From Ruminococcus sp. (GTDB taxonomy: Bacteria; Bacillota; Clostridia; Oscillospirales; Ruminococcaceae), in the NCBI GenBank assembly GCA_014799765.1, contig JAAVHK010000130.1:1-36525 (forward strand): DNA of 36,525 bases, written 5' to 3'. A program made the translations under genes and the position numbers. The notes under the pieces were generated by a model, which saw only the letters and a list, made by a program, of their open reading frames with translations, was not told the DNA's origin and did no database searches. Positions 14,064 to 22,663 of the stretch are shown one piece after another (within the stretch, counting starts at the first letter, position 1; each line of letters begins with the position of its first letter).

Positions 14064-16112
14064 ATGGAAAACAATAAATATCTCGTGGCACTTGCCGGAA
14101 ATCCAAATGTCGGAAAGTCAACGGTATTCAATGCCCTTACCGGTATGAATCAACATACAGGTAACTGGGCAGGGAAAACGGTATCGAGTGCGGAGGGTTT
14201 TTTTGAATACAAAGATATGCGGTTCATACTTGCAGACATTCCGGGAATGTATTCGCTCCGGAACAGTTCCGCAGAAGAAACTACCGCAAGCGATTTCATT
14301 TATTTTACGGAAACTGATGCCGTTATTGTAGTATGCGATGCGACTTGTCTTGAAAGAAATCTTAATCTTGTCATACAGATAACAGAAGTATCACCGAAAA
14401 CTATAGTATGTGTAAATCTTCTTGACGAGGCGGACACAAAAGGTATCACAATAGACCTCGATTTATTAAGTCGTATTTTAGGTGTACACGTCATAGGCGT
14501 AACGGCTCGTGACGGAAAAGGTCTCGACAGACTTCTTGAATGTCTTTACAACTGCATAAAAGAAGATACCATACCAACAAGGAAAATACTTCCGGTGGAC
14601 GAAGAAATTCAGAAAGCTGTAAATGATATTTCCTGTATAATCCGTAACGATATACATAAACTTCCGCCGGAAACCGTCGCAATGCGTATACTTGAAAACA
14701 ATACATCTTTCCTTGAAAAAACTGAAAAATATGAAAACATTCATTTTACGGACTTTCCGGAAATTGATAAAATAAAACATTCCATGACAGAAAAAGGTTT
14801 CACAGCAGAAAAAATATCTGACGAAATTATTTCCGCAACTATCAAAAGGGCTTCCGAAATTGTTGCAAAAACTGTAAGTTATAAAAAATCCTCGCCATAC
14901 GTCCGTGACCGTAAACTTGACAGTATATTTCTGAGCAGGCGTTTCGGAATACCTGTAATGATTATTCTTTTCGGAATTATATTATGGATTACAATTATCG
15001 GAGCTAACTACCCGTCTGACTTACTCGGAAAATTTCTTTTCGGATTTGGTGATATAATGTCAGCCGGTCTTGAAAAAGTCAATGCACCGCAATGGCTTGA
15101 CGGTGTACTCATTCAGGGAATATATAAAGTTCTTGCATGGGTAGTATCCGTAATGTTACCACCTATGGCGATATTTTTTCCGCTTTTCACACTGCTGGAA
15201 GATTTCGGGTATTTACCGAGAATAGCCTTCAATCTTGACCATTGTTTCAGATGTGCTAATGCCTGTGGTAAACAAGCCATAACTATGGCTATGGGATTCG
15301 GTTGTAATGCCTGCGGAGTTACAGGCTGTCGTATTATAGACTCACCACGTGAAAGACTTATTGCCATAATAACAAATAATTTTGTACCATGCAACGGACG
15401 TTTCCCTACTATTATCATGATAATTACCATGTTTTTTGTAACTTCCGGCAGTTTTCTGTCGGCATTGATTCTTCTTGCGGTAATAATAGCCGGTGTTCTG
15501 ATGACGCTGTTAATGTCTAAACTTCTTTCATGTACGATTCTTAAAGGTATAGCCTCGTCATTTACACTGGAGCTTCCACCATATCGGAAACCACAGTTTA
15601 AAAAAGTACTGATACGTTCGGTTTTTGACCGTACTATATTCGTACTGGCACGTGCGTGTACTTCTGCAATTCCGTGCGGACTTATTATATGGATTTTTGC
15701 TAACGTCAATATCGGAAATGGTACGATTCTTTCAGTTGTTGCTGATTTCCTTGACCCTTTTGCAAGTCTTATGGGTCTTGACGGTGTAATATTACTTGCA
15801 TTCATACTGGGATTTCCGGCAAATGAAATAGTATTCCCTATCATACTCATGACGTATCTTGCACAGGGAAATCTTGTTGAAATGTCCGATACAGTACAGA
15901 TTCATGAACTTCTTATAGAACACGGCTGGAATATTACTACTGCCATATGCATGATGATTTTTACACTTTTTCATTTTCCGTGTGCCACTACCTGTATGAC
16001 TATAAGAAAAGAAACAGGCAGTCTGAAATGGACTGCCATTAGTTTTCTACTGCCAACCATTACGGGAATAGTTATCTGTATGATTGTAAATGCCGTAAGT
16101 ATGTTATTTTAG
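14064..16112 (+). CDS. feoB: Ferrous iron transport protein B
   Basis: 682 residues. FeoB is the main bacterial Fe2+ importer: an N-terminal cytosolic G domain and a polytopic membrane domain. Seen: GNPNVGKST (12-20), the G2 region NQHTGNWAGKTV, DIPGMYSL (G3), NLLDEAD in place of NKxD (G4, usual for FeoB), then about eight membrane helices with the gate stretch MGFGCNACGVTGCRIIDSPR and NNFVPCNGRFP. A longer frame from 14001 is open, but GGAGGTGAT at 14052-14060 fixes the ATG at 14064. No feoA or feoC is adjacent. Its stop overlaps the convergent terD stop by four bases. Confidence 0.96.
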   Translation: MENNKYLVALAGNPNVGKSTVFNALTGMNQHTGNWAGKTVSSAEGFFEYKDMRFILADIPGMYSLRNSSAEETTASDFIYFTETDAVIVVCDATCLERNLNLVIQITEVSPKTIVCVNLLDEADTKGITIDLDLLSRILGVHVIGVTARDGKGLDRLLECLYNCIKEDTIPTRKILPVDEEIQKAVNDISCIIRNDIHKLPPETVAMRILENNTSFLEKTEKYENIHFTDFPEIDKIKHSMTEKGFTAEKISDEIISATIKRASEIVAKTVSYKKSSPYVRDRKLDSIFLSRRFGIPVMIILFGIILWITIIGANYPSDLLGKFLFGFGDIMSAGLEKVNAPQWLDGVLIQGIYKVLAWVVSVMLPPMAIFFPLFTLLEDFGYLPRIAFNLDHCFRCANACGKQAITMAMGFGCNACGVTGCRIIDSPRERLIAIITNNFVPCNGRFPTIIMIITMFFVTSGSFLSALILLAVIIAGVLMTLLMSKLLSCTILKGIASSFTLELPPYRKPQFKKVLIRSVFDRTIFVLARACTSAIPCGLIIWIFANVNIGNGTILSVVADFLDPFASLMGLDGVILLAFILGFPANEIVFPIILMTYLAQGNLVEMSDTVQIHELLIEHGWNITTAICMMIFTLFHFPCATTCMTIRKETGSLKWTAISFLLPTITGIVICMIVNAVSMLF

Positions 16113-16693
16113 ACATCTCCGCCATATGAACGTACTATAGAAGCCAGTCCGCCCTGATAGCCCGAACCTATTGCATTGAATTTCCATTCACCGTTTCTTT
16201 TATAGAATTCCGCAACAACAAGGGCTGTTTCTATAGAAAATTCTTCTTCAAGGTCGAATCTCAATATAGTATCTCCGGAAATATCATTCTCATCTTTCAT
16301 TTTAGCAACACGTATATATGCATTTGAAACCTGCCCGAAATTCTGACGACGTTCTTCAGCCTCATGTATTGTTACACAGACAGCTATTTTCACGATTTCC
16401 GGCGGAAGTTTAGTAAAGTCGATAATAATAACTTCGTCGTCACCCTCACCGTCACCTGTCAGATTGTCACCGGTATGAATTACTGCTCCGTCACGTCCGT
16501 TAAGGTTGTTATAGAAAACAAAATCCTCATCCCGAAGAAGTTTTCCGTTTTCGCCGAGAAGAAATGCAGAAGCATCAAGGTCAAAATCGTAACCGCCGTC
16601 ATAACGGTTAGTGTCCCAGCCAAGTCCTACAAGTGCAAGACTTATTTTCCCATCGAATGCATATCGCTGACCTTTCTGTAAATTGATTGCCAT
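16109..16693 (-). CDS. terD: TerD family protein (downstream copy)
   Basis: 194 residues, a single TerD domain. Begins MAINLQKGQRYAFDG, then VGLGWDTNRYDGGYDFDLDA (about 22-41), GDNLTGDGEGDDE (the acidic calcium-binding loop) and GQVSNAYIRV, ending EWKFNAIGSGYQGG. TerD proteins bind Ca2+ and belong to stress, phage and tellurite resistance modules; their biochemical role is unsettled. This is the last gene of the operon, preceded by AAGGAGG. It shows clear likeness to the other TerD at 17541-18158, so the two are paralogues. Its stop codon overlaps the end of feoB on the other strand. Confidence 0.93.
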   Translation of the reverse strand: MAINLQKGQRYAFDGKISLALVGLGWDTNRYDGGYDFDLDASAFLLGENGKLLRDEDFVFYNNLNGRDGAVIHTGDNLTGDGEGDDEVIIIDFTKLPPEIVKIAVCVTIHEAEERRQNFGQVSNAYIRVAKMKDENDISGDTILRFDLEEEFSIETALVVAEFYKRNGEWKFNAIGSGYQGGLASIVRSYGGDV

Positions 16694-16715
16694 AAATAAA
16701 AAACCTCCTTTTTAA

Positions 16716-17519
16716 TTATGGTTTGGCAGAAATGCTGTTTGTAGCATTGAACAGTGATGTCGACGACGTAACAGGAGCCATAAGAACTGTTCCCGTGCCT
16801 CTGTATACATTCACGAGACCCTCACCGCTTGCAACTGAACCTATTAATGACTTCGTAGCCTTTTCGACGGTAAATTCAAGCGAATTTGACCAGCATACAG
16901 CCATATTTCCGTCAATTCTGAGTTCGTCGTTATTAAGACGTATTTCAACAAGTTCGTCTTCCGGAACATTACTTTCCAATGCAACTACGCCTTTACCGTT
17001 CAGCGACAGATTGAAAAGACCTTCTCCACCAAGAACGGCAGAAGAAATATTTTTCCTTGCAGTAATTCCCTGATTTACAGTGCCGTCACACGCAAGAAAC
17101 ATACCGTCTTCAATGACAAGTCCTGAACCCCATTCGCTTACTTCCTTAAGTATAATGTACTTGTATGTCGGTTCAAGTACCAGTATACCATTACCGCTGT
17201 ACTTCGGTTTGACAGTTGTTTCCTTTGTCACTGAACTTTTAAACATTTTTCCCATTAAATCGCCTACACCTTTTATATCGGTAGCAATTTTAATATCTCC
17301 TGCCATCCACTGCATTGCACCTGCCTGAAGTATCGCTGTATTCAAACCGGTCATATTTATAACAACCTGTCTGCGATGTACTCCCATTTCTGCCATGAAA
17401 TATTCTGTAACGGCGTTGTTGGAAGAAACACTTATGTCACGGTTATATTCAAGAACACTGAAATTTCCTAGTGTACTTGTTATTCTTCTGTTTGAGTTTT
17501 CAAGATTTATTATATTCAT
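16716..17519 (-). CDS. AIM24 family protein
   Basis: 267 residues of the AIM24 (DUF124/TIGR00266-like) family, a beta-rich fold made of repeated strands. Typical segments are FMAEMGVHRRQVVINM, LQAGAMQWMAGDIKI, GNGILVLEPTYKYIIL and GLVIEDGMFLACDG, with a Gly-rich GEGLFNLSLNGKGVVALES repeat. AIM24 proteins recur beside TerD genes; the function in bacteria is unknown. A GTG-initiated form beginning at 17537 overlaps the ribosome site AAAGGA, so the ATG at 17519 (MNIINLEN) is chosen. It is sandwiched between two terD genes with gaps of about 22 bases on each side. Confidence 0.88.
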   Translation of the reverse strand: MNIINLENSNRRITSTLGNFSVLEYNRDISVSSNNAVTEYFMAEMGVHRRQVVINMTGLNTAILQAGAMQWMAGDIKIATDIKGVGDLMGKMFKSSVTKETTVKPKYSGNGILVLEPTYKYIILKEVSEWGSGLVIEDGMFLACDGTVNQGITARKNISSAVLGGEGLFNLSLNGKGVVALESNVPEDELVEIRLNNDELRIDGNMAVCWSNSLEFTVEKATKSLIGSVASGEGLVNVYRGTGTVLMAPVTSSTSLFNATNSISAKP

Positions 17520-17540
17520 TTTTCCGATTCCTTTCACAGA

Positions 17541-18158
17541 TTATCTGTAAAGTGAAATGATTGCGTCCAGACGGCTTGCTTCTTTTACAGCCTGTCCTAT
17601 AGCATTGAATTTCCATTCATTACCCTTCCGATAAATTTCACCGACAACAAGACCTGTCATATTGTTATAGTTTTCAGAAAGATTAAAACGGCATATTTCC
17701 TGATTTTTGTCCATGTCAACAAGTCTTATGAAAGCGTTTTCAATCATTCCGAAATGCTGACCTCTTCTGGAAGCGTCATATATATTTACGGTAAACACAA
17801 CCTTGTATATATCTGACGGAAGCCGACTTATATCAACCATAATCTGCTCATCATCGCCCTCACCTGCTCCGGTGAGATTGTCTCCCTGATGTACTATTGC
17901 ACCGCTTGGATGTCTGAGGTTTCCGAAGTATACAACACTTGATTTAATATCATTACTGATAATTTTTCCGTCTGCTCCGCAGAGTATAACAGAGGCATCA
18001 CAGTCAATATCCTGCTGTGGTGCTGAAAATAATGTCTTGAAAAAACCTCCGCTACTCTGTCTGACTTCGTCCCAGCCAAGACCTACCATAATTCTTTTAA
18101 GTCCGCTACTCTCTTTACTGAGGTTTATTTTCTGACCTTTCTGAAGATTAATACTCAT
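17541..18158 (-). CDS. terD: TerD family protein (upstream copy)
   Basis: 205 residues, a single TerD domain. Begins MSINLQKGQKINLSKE, then VGLGWDEVRQSSGGFF with an insertion (KTLFSAPQQ) before DIDCDASV. The calcium-loop motif is GDNLTGAGEGDDEQI, and the end is EWKFNAIGQAVKEASRLDA. The insertion and the C-terminus distinguish it from the downstream paralogue. AAGGAGG precedes the start. It lies between the calcium ATPase gene and the AIM24 gene, all in one transcript. Confidence 0.94.
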   Translation of the reverse strand: MSINLQKGQKINLSKESSGLKRIMVGLGWDEVRQSSGGFFKTLFSAPQQDIDCDASVILCGADGKIISNDIKSSVVYFGNLRHPSGAIVHQGDNLTGAGEGDDEQIMVDISRLPSDIYKVVFTVNIYDASRRGQHFGMIENAFIRLVDMDKNQEICRFNLSENYNNMTGLVVGEIYRKGNEWKFNAIGQAVKEASRLDAIISLYR

Positions 18159-18181
18159 TTTTTGTTTCCTCCTTTACTATA

Positions 18182-20773
18182 TTATTTCTTAGTAACCGCT
18201 TTACGTATCATGTCAAGCGGAATAACCATGAATGCAAGTACTATACATATTAACCATGTCTTTACATTAAGCGGTTCGACACTCAGGAACTCCCCACCGA
18301 ATGTTACAAACACAAATTGTATCAGAAGCAATACACCCATTACAATAAGGAAATTCTTGTTTCTTCCTAAATGTTCAAATACGTTCAGTTTTTCAGTACG
18401 TGCATTGAATCCATTAAATGTGATAGCCATCATGAATGTTGCAAAAAGTGCTGAACATAAATACGTATCGTCTACACCACCGAAAATTTCACGGATTGCC
18501 GGTAAAAATCTTATGCACAGACAGATTGCTGTTATATAAAGTCCGCTGATTATAAACTGTATCAGCATTGATTTACTTACTATACTTTCGTTACGTGGAA
18601 TAGGTCTGTCTTTCATGTACTCCTTAAGTGCGGGTTCGCTACCAAATGCAATAGCTGCAAGAGTATCCATAGCAAGATTCACAAGCAGTAACTGTATAAC
18701 CGTCATCATTGTAGGTTCTCCAAGAAGTGGACCTATGAAACACGTCAGAACCGCTGCGACATTTACTGTCAACTGGAATATAAGAAATTTCCTTATACCT
18801 TTAAACATTGTACGTCCATACAGAATAGCTTTCGCAATTGAAGAAAAATTATCGTCAAGAATAGTAATGTCACCAGCTTCTTTGGCAACTTCAGTACCGC
18901 TACCCATTGCAAATCCTACATCTGCCTTTTTCAATGCCGGTGAATCGTTGACACCATCGCCGGTCATTCCTACTACGTAATCCAATTCCTGAGCACATCT
19001 TACAAGACGGCTCTTGTCAGTCGGCAATGCTCTGGCGACTACTCTTAAATTCGGTATGACTTTTTTAAGCTCTTCGTCGGATTTTTCATTCAGTTCCGCC
19101 GAAGTAAGTGCAATATCTGTTTCTTTCCGGATAAGTCCGGCTTCCTTTGCTATGGCTACTGCTGTTTCCTTGCGGTCACCGGTAACCATTACTACCTGTA
19201 TTCCGGCATTCTGTACTTCCTTTATAGCGTCGACTGCTTCTTTACGTACATTATCCCTGATACACAGAATACATACAAGTGTAAGGTCACCTTCGTCACT
19301 GTCGCCGTCACGCTTAGCAACCGCAAGAAGTCTCATTGAACGTCCTGCCTGTTCGTCGATATACTTTGTTATCGCCTTATGATTATCAAGAACTTTTACA
19401 TTTCCGGCTGAATCAACATACTGTGTACATCGTACAAGAAGTTTTTCCGGTGCTCCCTTTACATAAGTATAACTTTCACCGTTTCTTGAAATGGTCACGC
19501 TTGACATCTTCTGTGTAGAGTTGAACGGATTGAAATTTGTAGCCTCGTTTTTGTCTATTTTGTTTTCTGCCTTGGCGTCAATAAGGAAATTCATTAAAGC
19601 ACGGTCTGTACTGTTTCCGCCTATAACATTGCCGTCACTCGCAGAAGCACTGTTATTTACGCCTGCTCCTACAACTATATCATCTATGAACTTCTCCGAC
19701 GTGTCCGAAAGTTTTGAAAATTTCTTCACGTCTCCTGTGATAAATTCCACTACTGAAAGTTTACCCTCTGTGATAGTACCTGTCTTATCACTATAAAGCA
19801 GACTGAGACTTCCGGCTGTTTCGAGACCGTTTATTTTTCTTACAAGTACGTTATCCTTTGACATCTTAAGGCTCTGGAATGAAAGTAATATAGATGTCAG
19901 CATTGGAAGACCTTCCGGCACTGCACATACTATGATAGTAACCGCTACTGTTATAGCATTCATTACAACCTTAATCCAACCTATTGCCGAATCCGGTGCA
20001 CCGTCGCCTATGACAGTCTGTAATATTGTACATATGATAATTGCAATAGCTCCGACATATCCGAACATTGAAATCTGTTTCGCAAGTTTTGAAAGTTTTA
20101 CCTGTAATGGTGTCTCTCGTGTATCTTCCTGTACTTCAAGGGCAAGTTCTCCGAAAAGCGTCTTATCTCCTACTACTTTTACTTCCATATATGCTTCACC
20201 ACCGCATACTACTGTACCTCGGTATGCATAATGTTTGTTGAGCAGGTCTTTTATATTGTATTTTTCACCGGACTTTACAGGACGTTTTTCAGCTTCTTCG
20301 GTTTCACCGTTAAGTGCTGACTGGTCAATATGCACTTCACCGTCAACTATTTCGCCGTCTGCGGAAATCTTGTCACCGGCTTGCAAATATACAATATCTC
20401 CTACTACTACTTCGCTGACATGGATTTCACATAGTTTGCCGTCACGAATGACTTTTGCCATTTCTTTGGATTCTTCTGCCTCTTTCAGTGCGGAGGCTTT
20501 ATTTTCCTGTTTGTGTTCGCTGATAGAGGAAACTCCGTTGGCAATGAGTATGGCTATAAGTACCCCTACCGGCTCGAACCACTCCGCCTGACCCATAAAG
20601 CATAATACAACCTGTACTACAAGTGCAACTATAAGTATCATAATCATAGGGTCTTTGAAACCTTCGAGAATTTTTTTCCATAACGGGTCAGGGGGTATCT
20701 GAGTAAGATTATTATCGCCGTGTTTTTTCCGACTTTCTTCAACCTCTTTCTTTGACAGTCCATTAAGATTCAT
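18182..20773 (-). CDS. Calcium-type P-type ATPase, PMCA-like (type IIB), of the TerD operon
   Basis: 863 residues. Actuator motif NGET, VPEGLP in M4, phosphorylation site DKTGT with D329, hinge GDGVND, and the M6 motif NLAMDTLAAIAFG. The NxxMD form in M6 is that of plasma-membrane calcium pumps (one calcium site), unlike the NLVTDGLP of the other ATPase at 6718-9339. There is no C-terminal calmodulin-binding tail. It probably exports Ca2+ from the cell. AAGGAG lies eight bases ahead of the second possible ATG (20773) and only two ahead of the first (20779), so 20773 is preferred. It is the first gene of an operon with terD, AIM24 and terD. Confidence 0.92.
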   Translation of the reverse strand: MNLNGLSKKEVEESRKKHGDNNLTQIPPDPLWKKILEGFKDPMIMILIVALVVQVVLCFMGQAEWFEPVGVLIAILIANGVSSISEHKQENKASALKEAEESKEMAKVIRDGKLCEIHVSEVVVGDIVYLQAGDKISADGEIVDGEVHIDQSALNGETEEAEKRPVKSGEKYNIKDLLNKHYAYRGTVVCGGEAYMEVKVVGDKTLFGELALEVQEDTRETPLQVKLSKLAKQISMFGYVGAIAIIICTILQTVIGDGAPDSAIGWIKVVMNAITVAVTIIVCAVPEGLPMLTSILLSFQSLKMSKDNVLVRKINGLETAGSLSLLYSDKTGTITEGKLSVVEFITGDVKKFSKLSDTSEKFIDDIVVGAGVNNSASASDGNVIGGNSTDRALMNFLIDAKAENKIDKNEATNFNPFNSTQKMSSVTISRNGESYTYVKGAPEKLLVRCTQYVDSAGNVKVLDNHKAITKYIDEQAGRSMRLLAVAKRDGDSDEGDLTLVCILCIRDNVRKEAVDAIKEVQNAGIQVVMVTGDRKETAVAIAKEAGLIRKETDIALTSAELNEKSDEELKKVIPNLRVVARALPTDKSRLVRCAQELDYVVGMTGDGVNDSPALKKADVGFAMGSGTEVAKEAGDITILDDNFSSIAKAILYGRTMFKGIRKFLIFQLTVNVAAVLTCFIGPLLGEPTMMTVIQLLLVNLAMDTLAAIAFGSEPALKEYMKDRPIPRNESIVSKSMLIQFIISGLYITAICLCIRFLPAIREIFGGVDDTYLCSALFATFMMAITFNGFNARTEKLNVFEHLGRNKNFLIVMGVLLLIQFVFVTFGGEFLSVEPLNVKTWLICIVLAFMVIPLDMIRKAVTKK

Positions 20774-20838
20774 AGTCATTTCTCCTTACTTTTAATACAT
20801 TTTTCTCAGGTATGCATAATCACATACTTACAGTTAAT

Positions 20839-20867
20839 ATTATACATTCCGGAGAATTATTTGTCAA
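20839..20867 (-). promoter_or_regulatory. Promoter of the Ca2+ ATPase-terD-AIM24-terD operon
   Basis: On the minus strand TTGACA (20862-20867), a 17-base spacer, TATAAT (20839-20844): a perfect housekeeping consensus, 66 bases upstream of the ATPase start. Confidence 0.88.
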
Positions 20868-21040
20868 TATCCGGAAATTGAAACTGTTGTAATTCAGCGA
20901 ACAAAACAAATTATTATTATCCTATTTGTGAAAATTAACGTCACCTGAAATTCCATAATATACATATATTTGACCATACTAAAAGTAATATTCATATAAT
21001 GCCGTATCATGCTACAAATACGGTTTACATTATTACAAAA

Positions 21041-21056
21041 TGTTCCACACGGAACA
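21041..21056. other. parS-like palindrome upstream of fprA
   Basis: TGTTCCACACGGAACA, two mismatches to TGTTCCACGTGGAACA. With flanks it forms a 10-base stem AAAATGTTCC/GGAACATTTT with a four-base loop. Confidence 0.55.
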
Positions 21057-21177
21057 TTTTTAAAAAGGTATCTTTTTGTAGAAAATCAACAAAAAAAATC
21101 ATATGGAGATATCAAACGTTATTTATAATTCAAATAGAAAAATTTTTCTGAAAAGTCTTTTTTTCCGTGGAAAAATA

Positions 21178-21186
21178 TGCTATAAT
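21178..21186 (+). promoter_or_regulatory. Extended -10 promoter of fprA
   Basis: TGCTATAAT at 21178-21186 is a TGn-extended -10 box, 36 bases ahead of the fprA start. No good -35 hexamer is visible, which is usual for extended -10 promoters. Confidence 0.6.
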
Positions 21187-21222
21187 AAAAGTATTCAAAA
21201 TATGAAAAGAGGTATTTTTATT

Positions 21223-22377
21223 ATGCATATCACAGATGACATTTTTAACGTGGGTGTCAATGACCATGATGTTGACTTATTCGAGGGACAGTATATCGTC
21301 CCTAATGGTATGGCTTATCACTCATATGTAATCATGGACGAAAAAATTGCCGTACTCGATACAGTAGACGCAAAATTTTCAGGTGAATGGCTCACCAATA
21401 TAAAGCAAGTCCTTGACGGACGTAAGCCGGACTATCTCATAGTACAGCACATGGAATGTGACCACTCCGCAAACATTATGGACTTCATGAAAGAATTTCC
21501 GGAAACTACTATCGTCGGCAATGCCAAAACTTTCACTATGCTCGCTAACTTCTTTGAAGATACCGAAAATCTGAAAAAACTGGTCGTAAAGGAAAACGAT
21601 ACACTTTCACTCGGTAAACACGTACTTAATTTTGTGTTCGCACCTATGGTACACTGGCCCGAAGTTATGTTAACTTACGAAAGTACCGAAAAAATTCTCT
21701 TCTCCGCTGACGCTTTCGGGAAATTCGGTGCTTCAGATGTTGAAGAAGACTGGGCTTGTAAAGCAAGACGTTATTATTTCGGAATCGTCGGAAAATACGG
21801 CGTACAGGTTCAGACGGTTCTTAAAAAAGCCTCCGGACTGGATATACAGATTATATGTCCGCTTCATGGTGTCGTACTGAAAGAAAATCTCGCCTACTAT
21901 CTCGGACTATATAATACATGGTCTTCATACGGCGTCGAAAGTGACGGCGTTATGATTGCTTATACTTCTGTATACGGCAATACAAAAAAAGCCTGCGAAA
22001 TCCTTGCGGAAAAACTTACTGAAAAAGGCTGTCCGAAAGTCGTTCTCTGTGACCTCGCCCGTGAAGACCTCGCTGAAGCTGTCGAAGATGCTTTCAGATA
22101 CGGAAAAATTGTCCTTGCCTCACCTACTTACAATGCTGATGTCTTCCCTTTCATGAAACACTTTATTCTCGCTCTTACTGAAAGAAATTTCCAGAACCGT
22201 ACAATAGGTATCATTGAAAACGGTTCGTGGGCTGTCACCGCCGGAAAAGTCATGCGTGAAATGTTTGCAAAATCAAAAAATATCACGTGGCTTGAAAATT
22301 CCGTGACTATAAAATCCGCTGTGAAATCTGAAAATCTCTTACAGATTGAAAATATGGCTTCCGAACTGTCGGAATGA
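21223..22377 (+). CDS. fprA: FprA-type flavodiiron protein (A-type flavoprotein)
   Basis: 384 residues, the usual length for class A flavodiiron proteins, which reduce O2 to water or NO to N2O in anaerobes. The N-terminal metallo-beta-lactamase-like domain carries the diiron ligands: H76, E78, D80 and H81 in HMECDHSAN, a His in APMVHWPEVM, Asp in FSADAFG, and His in CPLHGVV. The C-terminal flavodoxin domain starts near residue 245 with IAYTSVYGNTKK (FMN phosphate loop) and includes LASPTYNADVFP and NGSWAVTAGK. The frame is open from 21103, but AAGAGG at 21207-21212 supports the ATG at 21223. The partner electron donor (rubredoxin) is not in the window. Confidence 0.95.
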   Translation: MHITDDIFNVGVNDHDVDLFEGQYIVPNGMAYHSYVIMDEKIAVLDTVDAKFSGEWLTNIKQVLDGRKPDYLIVQHMECDHSANIMDFMKEFPETTIVGNAKTFTMLANFFEDTENLKKLVVKENDTLSLGKHVLNFVFAPMVHWPEVMLTYESTEKILFSADAFGKFGASDVEEDWACKARRYYFGIVGKYGVQVQTVLKKASGLDIQIICPLHGVVLKENLAYYLGLYNTWSSYGVESDGVMIAYTSVYGNTKKACEILAEKLTEKGCPKVVLCDLAREDLAEAVEDAFRYGKIVLASPTYNADVFPFMKHFILALTERNFQNRTIGIIENGSWAVTAGKVMREMFAKSKNITWLENSVTIKSAVKSENLLQIENMASELSE

Positions 22378-22378
22378 T

Positions 22379-22394
22379 TGTCCCACATGGAACA
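22379..22394. other. parS-like palindrome after fprA
   Basis: TGTCCCACATGGAACA, two mismatches to TGTTCCACGTGGAACA, starting one base after the fprA stop codon. Confidence 0.5.
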
Positions 22395-22454
22395 TTTTCG
22401 GAAATGCATTAAAAGTCAGCCGGAAAGTCATAATATCAGAAAGGAGGGCTTTTT

Positions 22455-22658
22455 ATGAAAATATCTCTTAATCCCGATAAGGAAGTAGTCGCAAAAATAA
22501 AAGAAGGTCTTAAACTTAAAGACGGTTACTGCCCGTGTCGTATTCAACGCATACCCGAAAACAAATGTATGTGCAAAGAATTCCGTGAACAGATTGCTGA
22601 CCCTGATTTTGAGGGATTCTGTCATTGTATGTTATACTACAAATCCAAGGAGGATTGA
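22455..22658 (+). CDS. Small ferredoxin-thioredoxin-reductase catalytic-subunit-like protein
   Basis: 67 residues with three CxC pairs: CPC at 26-28, CMC at 38-40 and CHC at 56-58. This is the cysteine set of the catalytic chain of ferredoxin-thioredoxin reductase (four Cys hold a 4Fe-4S cluster, two form the redox disulfide). In the plant/cyanobacterial enzyme about 16 residues separate the first and second pairs and about 8 the second and third; here the gaps are 9 and 15. It has a strong AAAGGAGG ribosome site and is followed after five bases by a thioredoxin gene, its likely substrate. I infer an iron-sulfur thiol reductase for that thioredoxin. Confidence 0.85.
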   Translation: MKISLNPDKEVVAKIKEGLKLKDGYCPCRIQRIPENKCMCKEFREQIADPDFEGFCHCMLYYKSKED

Positions 22659-22663
22659 TTTTT

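Larger units (their letters stand above)
20774..21222. other. 449-base divergent intergenic region
   Basis: It contains the promoter of the calcium ATPase/TerD operon (minus), a parS-like palindrome at 21041-21056, and an extended -10 element for fprA (plus). I find no coding frame with a ribosome site; the frame open from 21103 into fprA has none at its start. The remainder is AT-rich with nothing I can name. Confidence 0.7.

Noticed and set aside
15113..15850. A 245-codon open frame on the minus strand
   Set aside because: Antisense shadow of feoB; no ribosome site and no family likeness.
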